From contig CAIIXF020000002.1 of NCBI GenBank assembly GCA_903813345.2, positions 6,191,772 through 6,255,771 on the forward strand: 64,000 nucleotides of DNA, written 5' to 3'. This document shows positions 12,006-23,700 of this stretch, one piece after another. How positions within the stretch are numbered: the stretch's first letter is position 1; every line of letters starts with the position of its first letter. Below the pieces are notes generated by a model. It was given only the letters and a program-made list of their open reading frames with translations. It did no database searches and was not told where the DNA came from. The DNA is from Owenia fusiformis. Its lineage: Eukaryota > Annelida > Polychaeta > Sabellida > Oweniidae. A program made the position numbers and the translations under genes.

Positions 12006-13154
12006 CATGTATATATAACAATTGACAAGCGGCACAGAGATGAAGTCTTCACTGAAAATGAAATTGTATGATCAACTTATCAAACCCGTTGCTTTATACG
12101 GGTCGGAAATATGGTGTACTGATATATATACCAAGCGTGACTGCCTAACTAATAGAGATATTGAACATAAATACGAAAGTGCTTTAATTGAAAACAATCA
12201 TATTCGGTTCCAAAAATATGTTCTCGGAGTTCATAGAAAAGCCACAAACATGGCAGTAAGAGGAGAATTGGGAAGAATACCTTTGGTAGTCGATATTATA
12301 AAAAGACAAATCAAATACCTCGGTCATTTAGAGTTGAGTGCAAATGGGAGTTTACTAAACGATTCATTAATTATGAGTAAAACATTTGTTTTAACAAATA
12401 ACACATTTACATGGCACAAACAACTCAAAAATATACTGTGCCATATTAAAATAAAAATGTCTGATGAATTGAATCTTGAAGATAAGGTAAACATAGAGAA
12501 GAGCACAAATAGGCTTGCTATTAAAGTCAAAAAGAAATTAATAGAGAGATATCAAGTATATTGGAAGAATCTGATAAGTGGGAATGGGGGGAAACTTAGA
12601 TTATTTAAACAACTAAAATCGCACTTTGGGTTTGAACACTACCTTTCAGAAACGAGACTTTCAAACGCTAAACATTTAACTAGATTACGTATAAGCGCCC
12701 ACAATCTAGAGATAGAGAGAGGCCGATATACAAAACCAATTACTGATCTTAATAGTCGATTTTGTAAAATATGTAAGGACTCGGTTATAGAAGATGAAAC
12801 ACACTTTTTATTCAAATGTAAAAAATTGGAGTTTATCAGAAAATCCCATATTGAAAAACTTGAAAACCTGTGTAGTAATTTTAAAAACATGAATGATCAC
12901 CAAAAGACAATTTTTCTATTGACGAGTGAGGGGATCATATTAAAAGAAGCTGCTGACATGATAAAGTATCTAATGATTGGTAGAGACAGGATTCTTATAT
13001 CAAAGTAACATTTTATATATGTCATTTGAAGAATGTAATCCTATTTTCTTTACTTTATTGCTATATTTACTGTTATTAAAAATTGTATATCGGATGTACG
13101 TTTGGCCCTAAAAGGGCATCAGTACTAATAAAATCCTATATCTATCATGTATAT
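12006..13154 (+). mobile_element. 5'-truncated CR1/L2-type retrotransposon insertion
   Basis: CATGTATAT flanks the element at 12006-12014 and 13146-13154, a likely 9-bp target-site duplication. The 3' end has the hairpin GGCCCTAAAAGGGC near 13105 and a short CTATATCTATC tail, the tail style of CR1/L2 elements rather than poly-A. Confidence 0.7.
12022..13008 (+). pseudogene. C-terminal region of a non-LTR retrotransposon polyprotein
   Basis: The 328-residue open frame begins just after the RT domain (KPVALYGSEIWC is the usual block following RT thumb). It runs through a Lys-rich region and ends with a zinc-binding motif C-K-I-C..E-D-E-T-H-F-L-F-K-C near residue 255. No RT catalytic box is present because the 5' part is missing. 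The frame is uninterrupted, so the copy is relatively recent. It is not a host gene. Confidence 0.82.
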
Positions 13155-13159
13155 TTCAG

Positions 13160-15555
13160 ATTTTTATATCAATTTATTGCTCTGATCCGGCAATATATGA
13201 GTGTGAAAATCTCACAAATTAAAAACATGAAAAACATTTTCTAATCCTGAGAAAATGAGTACCATAGTATGTTTTTGGAACTTGGAAAAAAGGTAGAATG
13301 TACGTAGAACCTCAGTTAGTATGGAATACAACTGTTATTTACAGTCGGTTTTGGATAAAAGGTTTATCCCTCGGGAAATATGTGTATCTCCCTCGGTCCC
13401 TCCCTTGGGCCGTCCCCATCCAAAATTTACATTTTCCAGGCGTTCAAATAATAAATATGGTATCATGATGAGCAGAGAATGTCGGCTTATCGGTCAGCTG
13501 AGTGGTACTGGTGCCTCTTTATTTCTTTACGAGAACCAGATCCATTTCAATAATACGCCAACGACGATTTGTTACCGAAACTGTCTATTTAGGCTAAGCA
13601 GAGACATATAAATTTCTCTGGCCTAAGCTTATTCATTGCCTCATATAAGCAACGAAAGATCACGTAAGATCTTTTTATTGAATTAAGAATGAGCTTTCTC
13701 ATATTCTAAAGTTAACCTTTTCAAAACTAGGTCTAAATGTTTTAATTGGTGTTTACAAATCAATAATCATGTCCTGGTGACAGTATGAATGTTATTTTGA
13801 AGAATGGAAAATTTCATGTGAGACGTTAATAATTGTATCATCATTCGTACACAAAATGTATAATCACAGAGCCAACCTGTTGGCTTTGCTTGACACATAA
13901 TTTCTTTATCACTTTATTTTTATGTTTTCTAAAACAAAAACTTTATATCACATAATTTAATCTTATCCTTGTGTATTATATTTTATACGTATGGCAAACT
14001 ATATTTATACTAAAATGTATTCTCTCATATAAATGAGGCAATAAATATACAATACAATTAAGGATCTTGCTCGGTGATATCCGGGTAACTCGCGAAACTT
14101 CTCCTGAAAACACAATTAGAAGCTTCAATTTGCAAGATCTGTTTATGCATACGGTAATATAAATAGACTAATTTGAAAGGAACCAATGAGTTACACCCAG
14201 TATTAACACTACATGTATGTATTCATGGTTAAATAATTGTTAATCCCCTCTCCTCCTCGTGATACAAACGCCTCAATCAAGACCATTCTCGATTACAAAT
14301 GGAAAACAGAAGCACAATCAATTTTTTCAGAAAATGTGCCCAATATATTTCTCTAAATGATACAATTTTAAAAAATTTGATATCATTTTTGAAAAAGAAA
14401 AAAAAAGAAAAAAAGAAAAAAAAACTGAATTGAAAACTGAGGGGAGGTCCAAACCGAACTCTGTTATCTTGGTTCAAAAACTATTCAAAATCCAGCATGG
14501 TTTTGTCATTTTTTGTTTTGTCATTTCCTGTTAACTTCCATGGCACCTTAAACTTAACTGATTTATTTAAGCGAATCTAAATATGTATTTAAGGTATCAA
14601 GTTTCAAGATTCGTTCAGTAAGAGACATGTATGTCTCTGGTTCAGGAGTATCACAATGGCAACATCTTTTTATCTAACTTCTGGACCATCCTGTACATCA
14701 TACCTTTTCATTGAGTACGTGCACTCTCAAACAGATACTCAGTACTGCGCATGCGTGATAACACAACCACTATCGCCACGGGAAGTATTGACGATAATTT
14801 AGATTTTTACATCTGTACATTGTTATTTTGTGCCGATCTTCCATTTTCACAATTAAAAGCGGAGGCGTATATAATTGCAAATAAATATGCTATAGTTTGG
14901 TTGAATATAAATATTCAATTTCCACATAAATTTCTCAATTTCCACTTCGATATCAAGTCTTTCATTGTATGATTATCTTTCAATTTTGTTCATAATGTGT
15001 TATTAGATATTTCCTGTAAAGTCGATTGCATATACACTCCCCTTTAGAAGTTTCACAACACTAAATCACATTTTGGACCACTGATTGAGACCTGGTTATG
15101 TTCGGTAATATTGATACCTATTCAGCTTTGTCATTTTCTGTATTAATGCATTTGAGGAAAACAATTTAAAGTCAAATAAAAGTATACTTTTACACGCTTT
15201 AATCCTAATGTTGAGTTAGTTGCCAGTTGCCAAACTTTTGAAAGGTGGGGGGGATGTAAACGTTTTGTGCACATATGTTTTAAGTTAGGTACGTGGGCGC
15301 TACAGTAAGTAGCCTGCCTGGTGATCAGAGACTAGTTCATTAAGAAGAGAAAGCACCCTTTTAAAGCCGTTAAATCACACCATTTGAAAGGGAGTATATA
15401 CAATAAGGATACATAAACTTGTAAACACAGAGGATCAGTGGCATATATTGAATTACTAATTGATTCTATTAACAAACTTGTGGTAGGCCTGTATATTTAC
15501 ATATAATCTCTCTTACATGTAGCTTACTAGATTTGGCAGTATAACTTCATCCAAC
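13160..15555. other. Non-coding intergenic region
   Basis: No gene was supported. It contains a short inverted region around 13365-13430 (CCCTCGG..CCCTCGG..CCCTTGGG), a purine-rich A/G microsatellite at 14393-14424 and generally A/T-rich unique-looking sequence. Small open frames at 13321 and 14751 lack splice context or recognisable domains. The FZ-gene promoter presumably lies in its last kilobase. Confidence 0.5.
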
Positions 15556-16792
15556 ATGGCAGGATCTTTCTGGATAACAAGACTAAGTCTGAACATCTTA
15601 TTTACTAGTCTTTTAGCGACACAGATTGGATTCACCTCTGGGACACATTGTGAGAACATCACGGTATCACTCTGTACAGATGGCTTATCATATAACCAAA
15701 CCCAAATGCCTAATATATTAAACCATAGGAACCAAGATGACGCGGGGTTGGAAGTGCATCAGTTTTTCCCACTTGTGAAAGTGCAATGTAGCCCTGTGTT
15801 ACGGCATTTTCTCTGTGTGGTATATGCTCCACCATGCACTGTGCTTGATACACCAATTCCGCCATGCAGAGCGTTATGTAAGCAAGCCCGAGATGGATGT
15901 TCGCAGTTGATGAGTAGATTTGGATTTGCTTGGCCCGAAGGTTTAAGATGTGAACGTTTCCCCACTGAAGGACTCTGTGTTGGTGCCGACTCCACTCCTA
16001 CGACGATCGCACCAACTACAACGAGAATTACAACCACTGAAGCTGCAGAAAACTGCCTTGAAACAGGTAGATATACGTGACAATGTTATATTTCAATATT
16101 TAGAAATACTAGTAACAGTTATTCAATTTTCTCCATCTCTACTTTTTCCTAAATCCATGACAGAACATATTTTTTCGGGGGTATTTTGGCGCAGTTTGAT
16201 TGAACTGTATCTGTTCTTAAATAACAAACACCAAACAACAAAGAGACCATGGTTCGCGTACTAGAGTATTGGTTATTATAGATATTTGCAACTTCACGTT
16301 TGTGTTTATTTTAAGTACTATTTATTTATTATTGCTAATTCCATCCATAAATACTTAGCGTGTGTAAATATACACGTCATAAATTAACTCTGGGAAGCAA
16401 GGAATCCCCAGTCCATTTTAGTCAACAGAGCAAACCAAAATAGTCAACTATATAACGTATAACAGCGTATGCAGCGTTTGATCATCTGAATTTGGCTTAT
16501 GTACATGATCTATTTACCATATTTACAACTTTTTCCCCTTTTTCGGTCATATTGAAAGACTTCTAAATTAATTCTAAACATTTGTGTTTTAGATGTGTCC
16601 ACCTACAAATGGAAGTGTGATTCGTGTAGGCCAAAGTGGCGCCGAACACTTGTGAGATCGGTGTTTAAGAAGCAACTCCATAAATGTACAAACTGTTGTG
16701 CCACGCAGGGGTCTTCAAGCAGGAATGAGACAAGGTGTGAATCATGCGCCAAAGACAAACGAGGATTTGTGTGTTTCAAATGCGATTACTGA
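15556..16792 (+). CDS. Secreted Frizzled-CRD protein with C-terminal CxxC-rich tail
   Basis: Two exons: 15556-16066 and 16593-16792 (stop). The donor ACAG|GTAGAT and acceptor TTTTAG join in phase 1, giving 236 residues. Residues 1-30 form a signal peptide (hydrophobic [14 protein letters not shown]). Residues 32-137 carry exactly ten cysteines in FZ order, including [10 protein letters not shown] and [14 protein letters not shown], so this is a Frizzled cysteine-rich domain able to bind Wnt-type ligands. A Thr-rich linker ([12 protein letters not shown]) follows. Exon 2 encodes a basic tail with CDSC, CTNCC, CESC and CFKC. There are no membrane segments and no NTR domain, so it is not a canonical sFRP. 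It is likely an extracellular Wnt modulator; the tail is unrecognised. The start is the first ATG and directly precedes the signal peptide. Confidence 0.85.
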
Positions 16793-17002
16793 ACTTCCAC
16801 GCAAATCGTTCAGTACTATCCCGGGACTTTGAGCTATTAACAGTGTTTCGTTCGTTGCACTAATAGATGTTGTCATGTAATGTAGTAAAGGAAAATATAA
16901 ATCAAATGTGTTAGAAAGCTTGTAACTGAAGTTATTTACTTCAACTTTTAATTCCTTTTGAATAACGTCATTTCCCAGCGACAGTGGGATCCCAAGGACT
17001 AT

Positions 17003-17310
17003 ACACTGGTGATCCACTCGATTACGCTGGTTAACAAAATGTCCAAACATCGAAGGTACGATTTTTCTTTTTTTCTTATTTCACACGTTGTAGTCAGAAT
17101 TCCCACGACATTTTTACTTAAGTGAGGAATTAAATCGACGCTTCTGTTGTCTTCTGAGCTATTTTTTCGCAAGCATATACATTTTCTAAAACATATGATA
17201 CTGATACACGTTTGTGAGAAAAAACTTCGTGGGAATTCTGCCTACAACGCGTGGAATAAGGAAAAAAGAAAAATCGTACCTTCCAAGTTCGTAGGGATGG
17301 GATTGTACAA
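17003..17310. repeat. TIR element (full copy), ~100-bp inverted ends
   Basis: The left arm (about 17003-17105) and right arm (about 17222-17310) are inverted copies: GGTACGATTTTTCTTTTTTTC is mirrored by GAAAAATCGTACC, and CAGAATTCCCACGA by CGTGGGAATTCTG. Two further copies exist at 9590-9790 and 19058-19985. It lies downstream of the FZ gene, so it may fall in its 3' flank. No transposase is present. Confidence 0.75.
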
Positions 17311-17497
17311 AACAAACTGCTCTGGAGATGGGCTGACCTGCTACTGACCTGCCAGATGTTTAGTACTATAAATATATAATATACAAGCTCGTTGATTTGT
17401 TTGACAATAAAATCATTGAACAAGAAACACACTGACCAACCCAACAACTGGGCAAAATTCCACTGACAACAGGTAACTTCACCATGACAAAAATAAG

Positions 17498-17565
17498 TGA
17501 CGTCATATATTATTACTTTTGAAACAGAGTCTATGACGTCATCTCATCTTCAGGAAAGGACGTCA
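17498..17565 (+). promoter_or_regulatory. Paired CRE (TGACGTCA) sites upstream of gene A
   Basis: Perfect ATF/CREB palindromes occur at 17498-17505 and 17534-17541, with a variant GGACGTCA at 17558-17565. They lie 160-205 bp before the chosen start of gene A. The two perfect sites and their 36-bp spacing are preserved upstream of paralogue B, together with most of the sequence between 17445 and 17635. A conserved AGCAAC (17615-17620) resembles an RFX half-site. Function is inferred. Confidence 0.6.
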
Positions 17566-17701
17566 TACAATGAACAAGACAGTACAAACAATCGAAATTC
17601 TAAGAAATCGTCCTAGCAACGACAACAAATGAATGTTTACTCTCTTCACATTGGCAAAGTATTTTCGCACGACAAGAGCGTACTATAACTACGAGGCAAA
17701 G

Positions 17702-20700
17702 ATGGTGTTTCAGAAGCTTAGAGCGGCGTGGCAACGCTTTAAAAAAGGCTTAACGAAAAAGAAAGATGTCGTCGTCATAACATCTAGCATTGGAACATCA
17801 ACAGATGTCGCTATACCTGTTGACTACGAAGGTAAGTAGGCCAGAAACGAAATCAACCAACCAAGTCAATCACTGTTCCTGATTTCCTAGGATAGCTATG
17901 TAACAAAGCATTTGCTTTGGTGAGACATCGCCGAACTAAAACAAAGAATATTACGTCAAAAATTATGATGTCATACGATTTGTGTTGTTTATTACCATGG
18001 GTTTTTATTCTGTTTTATACTCTATAATTTATCTCGTGCATTTTTTACAATGGCTGCTATTTCCTTTATGATAATCCTCTTTATGAGTAACAATGTAAAA
18101 CATGATACATACATTTGAAAAATACATTGCCCCGTCCCCTCATCCCGAAGATCATGAACATCTTCACTCGGCCTATTAATATTTTTATAAGTCCAAGTAC
18201 TTTCAGAAATACAATTCATTTTTGATTTTTTAAGGCGTATACTTTAGTCACTAAAGCTTTCTGTTCACAAAATAAATTTGCACCGCAGATAAGCTTACAT
18301 TCTTTCTACGCCATGACATCCGTGGCCGATTCCCCATGTGTCCGCAGTGACGTAGCAAAACATGTAGGCAGAAACGTAATACGTAGTGTTTAACCCCAAT
18401 GTTGGCGGGGGATGACCTCCCTCTGGATTTCTCCCGGAACTTTTCTGCCATGAAAATATTTTGCCGTCTATAGACTTTGTATAAAAAAAACTCCTAACTC
18501 ATACCCACTTACCCACATACACGTGGGACATGACACAGTCTTTGAAGGGTTCAATTTTAAAGATCTTAGTTTATTAAATCTTAGTTTATGATGAATTATA
18601 GATGCATTTGTAACGACCCTTGATAGCAAGTTGCTACTACATCCCAGCTGGGTTCGATTCCCACTCGGGGCATCGAATTTAGCACACTTTCTTTCAATTT
18701 CTTTATCTGACTTGTTAGACCTATGCCCGCGGTCGTTAGTTATTTATTCCCCTGGGGCGCCATCGGGTCATTACACATTAAAATGCATCCATATGCCTTT
18801 ATTTATGGATCTGTCATCTGTCATCTGTCTAGTCATAAAATAAAGCCTGAATTGTAGAAATGTTAATAATTTGAGCTATTTTGAGATTTAATAATCTTTA
18901 AAATTGAACCCTTCAATGACTGTATCATGTTCCACGTAAGTGGGTAGGTGGGTAGGAGGTAGGAGGTTTCTATACAAAGCCGTCCTATAGCTACAGAAAC
19001 GGTTTGGGTAAAAAGTGCAGATCTTAACCGTTTTTCGAAATACCGTTTCTGTAACTTATGTGAGGTATTAAATCGATGATTCTGTTGTCTTCTGAACTAT
19101 TTGTTCACAAAGGAGGAGGGAAATTAGCGCAACAGATTTTGTACAGTCATATGTTGGATTTTGGCCATTTTCTGAGGATTTAAACAATTGCATATGTTAG
19201 GCCAATGCATTACCTCCAGGAAAATCACTTCTAGAGATGATAAAATAATTTTGACTTTGAGTCAGGTTAGATGCAAACAACCCAACCACATGATTTTTCT
19301 GAAATGTTTTCCTATTTTCCGATCCCTTCCATCCCTGCTTTTTTAATTTTTCTTGCATCAATATGTTGCATTTTGACACATAGTTAACCACTTTAAAGGA
19401 ATAAGTGATTCCTTCAGGGGTTTTAAAGATACCCATTATGGGTGACCAAACTTAGCTGAAAGCAATGATTTTTCCTATGGGAAAATAACATGGGAAATAT
19501 TGTTTTCCACTTTATCTAAATGGAATCATTTATTCTTTTTAAGGGATCAACTGTGTGTCAAAACGCAACATATTGATGCAAGAAAAATTAAAGAAGAAAG
19601 GATGGAAGGGGTTGAAAATCAGGAAAACATTTCAGAAAAAACATGTGGGTGGGTTGTTTGCATCTACCCTGTCTCAAAGTCAAAATTATTTTATCATCTC
19701 TAGAAGTGATTTTCCTGGAGGTAAAACATTCGCCTAACATATGCACCTGTTTAAATCCCCAGGAAATGGCCGAAATCCAACATATGACTGTCCAAAATCT
19801 GTTGCGCTAACTTCCCTCCTCCTTTGTACATTTTCTTAAACATATGTTACTGATACACGTTTGTGTAAAAAATGCCGTGAGAATTCTACCTACAAGGTGT
19901 GAAATAAGGAAAAAAGAAAAATCGTAGCTTCGATGTTCCGACATTTTGTTACCGCAATCGAGTGGATCACCAGCGAAGATACATGTTAACGCAAATTCCA
20001 ATTTGTTGTACCTTACCGTTACCGCGCGTTATACCGTATACTACATTCGGAGTTTGTGTAAGTTTAACTATGAGATTCACCATTAGGTTTACTCTCTAGG
20101 ATGTTGGTACAGACATTTACATATAAAAATATCAAGAAACTAGACCACATCTTTCTGAAATTATGAAATCATCTGTTTGCTCACATTTTATCACCCTTGT
20201 GTTGTACCGTACCCCGCGCGTTCAACTGTTATGCTTAATTTGGTACGTACCCTGTGTTAAAAGCGGGTAAAAGTAGCCATTCGTCACACTTCGTAAAACA
20301 TTCGCAACAATAAATAGTTATCTATACATAATTACCATTCGTTATGTTTTGAAATTATGTAACAGTTTCGCTCAAGATTCGCTAAAATTGACAAAATCCC
20401 ATGCATCGGGCTGCGCTTGGTCGCTATATGTGAGGAGGCGCGCTTTTACCACATATATAACAACTACCAGAAATGACGTTTTACAATCATAAAATTGGTT
20501 TTCTAACATATATTAATTTGCGTAGTGCTGAATTTACACTTTCTTTCGCCCCTGATATGCCAAAAGAGAATCCCATATCATGATATCCATATCCCCTGTC
20601 AACGACACGACTCCTTTATCATTTCAGCACTAAAAGTGGTGAAATATAAGTATTGTTATGGTATCCAACATTTTGTGTCGGCGGTTGGCGTTTCGTGTCT

Positions 20701-23700
20701 GTAATAAATACTCTTACAACTTCTAATAACTTAACAAGATACTGTTCAGACTGACTTCAATTTTTTTCAAAATTATCTTCAAGTTCACTTTAGATTTGAC
20801 CTTCAATGACATTCTTAAGGTAAAAAGGGTCAAAAAGGTTTCAACTTGCTTCAAATTGACTATTTTTCGAAAGCATGTACAAGTTGTCAGAAATTCGACT
20901 TTAGATTTGATATTTGACCTCCAATGAACTTCTCCAGGTCAAAATTTGTCAAAATGGTATTTTTCAAATCGACCAAAAATCATAAGTTCTCGGAAGTTCT
21001 AATTTGACTTTGAGAATTGACCTTCAGTGACCTTCTCAAGGTGAAAAAAGTCAAAAGGTTCTTTTGCAACTTGCTTCAAATTGACCATTTTCAAAATCAT
21101 AAGTTCCAATCTGTTTCTAGATTTGAACTCACAATATTGTGACCAACCAGATGGTGATATTACATTTTTTCACGTTAATGCATTGTTCATTTCTTTGGGA
21201 GCATATTTAGTATATTTCGAGTCCGGCTATTTCGAGTCCGAGTCTCGAGTCCCGATATCCTTTATCCCTACCAAAAGGGCAGTCCCTTTATCTTCCGCTA
21301 TCAAGTATTCTCTGAGAGCACATTTGACATTCAAATCCTTATTCTGTATAAGCCATTTAGATTAGTTTTATGTTCAACGTCCTGACGAAGGACCAAATCT
21401 TAAGAGGGAGGCCAGAACCTTGCAGTGACTATTATAGGTAATAGACAATTCCTTGAAAATGGTATAATAACATGGTGGTTTGTATTTACAGTAATCAATG
21501 CAAGTGAAATTCCGTTCCTGCAAAAGTTTCTGTTGAAAATACAGGATGATATCAAGATTGAGAAAGCCGAACAGCAAAGGTTGAGACTTGAAATGGCTGT
21601 CGTGGCGTTTGACATCAAGCAGATTAAAGCTTCTATTGGTAAGCCTCTTTTTGGTAGTAGTCCCCTCCTTATAATCTGCATAGTCTCTCATATCTAATGC
21701 TGTTTGACCAACAGCGCTGTACATGAATATATTAATAGCGCTATGCATTTCTGTTTGAGAGCAAATATGCTGTGTCAATTGATTTATAGGCTGTGTCAAT
21801 TGATTTCCAGAATGTGTCAATTTATTCCTAGGCTGTGTCAATTGATATATTGGCTGTGTCAATTGATTTCCTGGCTGCGTCATTTGATTTCTAGGATGGG
21901 TCAATTGATTTCTTGGCTGCGTCATTTGATTTCTAGGATGGGTCAAATGATTTCTAGGTTGTGTCAATTGATTTCTTGGCTGTGTCACTTGATTTCTTGT
22001 CTGTGTCAATTGATTTCTTGGCTGTGTCAATTGATTTCTTGTCTGTGTCAATTGATTTCTAGGCTGTGTCAATTGATTTCTAGAATGTATCGATTGATTT
22101 CTGAGCCGTGTCAATTGATTTCTTGGCCGTGTCAATTGACTTCTTGGCTGTTCTAATTAATTTTTTGGCTGTGTCAATTGATTTCTTGGCTGTGTCAATT
22201 GATTTCTCGGTTGTTACAATTTATTTCTAGCCCGTGTCAATTGATTTCTAGGCTGTGTCAACTGATTTCTAGACTTTATCGATTTATTTCCGAGCCGTGT
22301 CAATTGATTTCTTGGCTGTGCCAATTGATTTCTTGGCTGTGTCAATTGATTTCTAGTCTGTGTCAATTGATGTCGTGGCTGTGTCAATTGCTTTCTAGTC
22401 TGTGTCACTTGATTTCTTGGCTGTGTCAATTGATTTCTTGTCTGTGTCAATTGATTTCTAGGCTGTGTCAATTAATTTCTAGACTGTGTCAATTGATGTC
22501 TGAGCCGTGTCATTTGATTTCTTGGCTTTGTCAAGTGATTTCTTGGCTGTGTCAATTGATTTCTTGTTTGTGTCAATCGATTTCTAGGCTGTGTCAATTA
22601 ACTTCTAGAATGTATCGATTGATTTCTGAGCCGTGTCAATTGATTTCTTGGCTGTGTCATTGATTTCTAGGCTATGTCAATTGATTTTTTGGCCGTGTCA
22701 CTTGATTTCTTGGCTGTGTCAATTGATTTCTACAAACTATATTTTATTAAAGATCGAATTTGCCATTCAAATTGGATAAAAGACTGCAGATTTGAATATA
22801 CTTGAATTATGGTTTCAGCTTCTAAGAAGGGAGACAAAAGGGCGAAAGAAGAGGCAAGAGGAGTAGCTGCATTGCAAGTAAATGTTGTGCAAGTAAAACT
22901 ACAAGAAGAGATTCCGATCCTGGAACCTGAGTTGAAAAATCCATTTCCGGGTGGTGAAAACACGTGGACTGATGACGGAGACAGCCTTTCGATAGTATCA
23001 TGGTCGGATACAACGTCTATCACTCGTTTTAGTACAAGTCCACGTTCGCAATGTAACTCCTCATCTCTGACTGTGGTCACGGAACTATCACAATCAGTTT
23101 CGGGATTCTTCAGTCCACGTGAGATAAGTTCTGCAAGAAGTTCATTGTCAGATTGCAGTATTGAATTCCTAAATGATGGTCTAGGAAACAGTAAAAACTA
23201 CAGTTGCAAATCGGTTGAATTGAGCATTAGCACGTGTGAATTGTACACTGGCCCCTCTCACAGCCCCAGATTCTGCGATCGATCAGACAAAAGATCATGG
23301 CTAGGCGTCAGTCCATCACCCTCTTTAAGTTATGGCAAAAATAGCAGAGACAGTAGAACGTCCATGATTCCAGCTAGCAGTCCAGGGTTAGATTATAACA
23401 TAAACCTCCCAACAGATGGGCCTGATTATCGCCGTAGTCAATCAGTTGAACTGAAACTTAGTCCTTTTGAAGTTCACGCACCAACCATGAGTGGCTTCTC
23501 TCGCAGCCCTAGATTCAGCAGAAACCAATTAAGCATTAAATCAAGGCAAGAAATCAGTCATTCAACTGCAGAATGGCCTACGATTGAATTTATGTTCGAA
23601 ACCAAGACTAACCCCGTAGAAGAAATCTTATCTTGTAGTAGCCTCGATTTTAACACATGCAAATCGGTTGCAGGATCTCTCCGTCAAAAGGACATTGTGT

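Noticed and set aside
5961-13154. RT-derived frames at 5964 and 12022 as host genes
   Set aside because: Both are 5'-truncated insertions with plausible target duplications and retrotransposon 3' tails.
13321-13611. 96-residue plus-strand frame
   Set aside because: No recognisable motif and no flanking splice signals in a consistent phase; overlaps short inverted repeats.
18640-18670. Possible functional tRNA gene
   Set aside because: Only the B-box/T-arm is convincing; no complete cloverleaf with acceptor stem could be drawn.
19197-19737. Similar 79- and 60-residue frames on opposite strands
   Set aside because: They are the two arms of a foldback element; no start context, splice support or domain.
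21374-22663. Long reading frames of 253, 150 and 161 residues on both strands
   Set aside because: They are products of a 21-bp tandem repeat whose period is divisible by three and which lies wholly in an intron.
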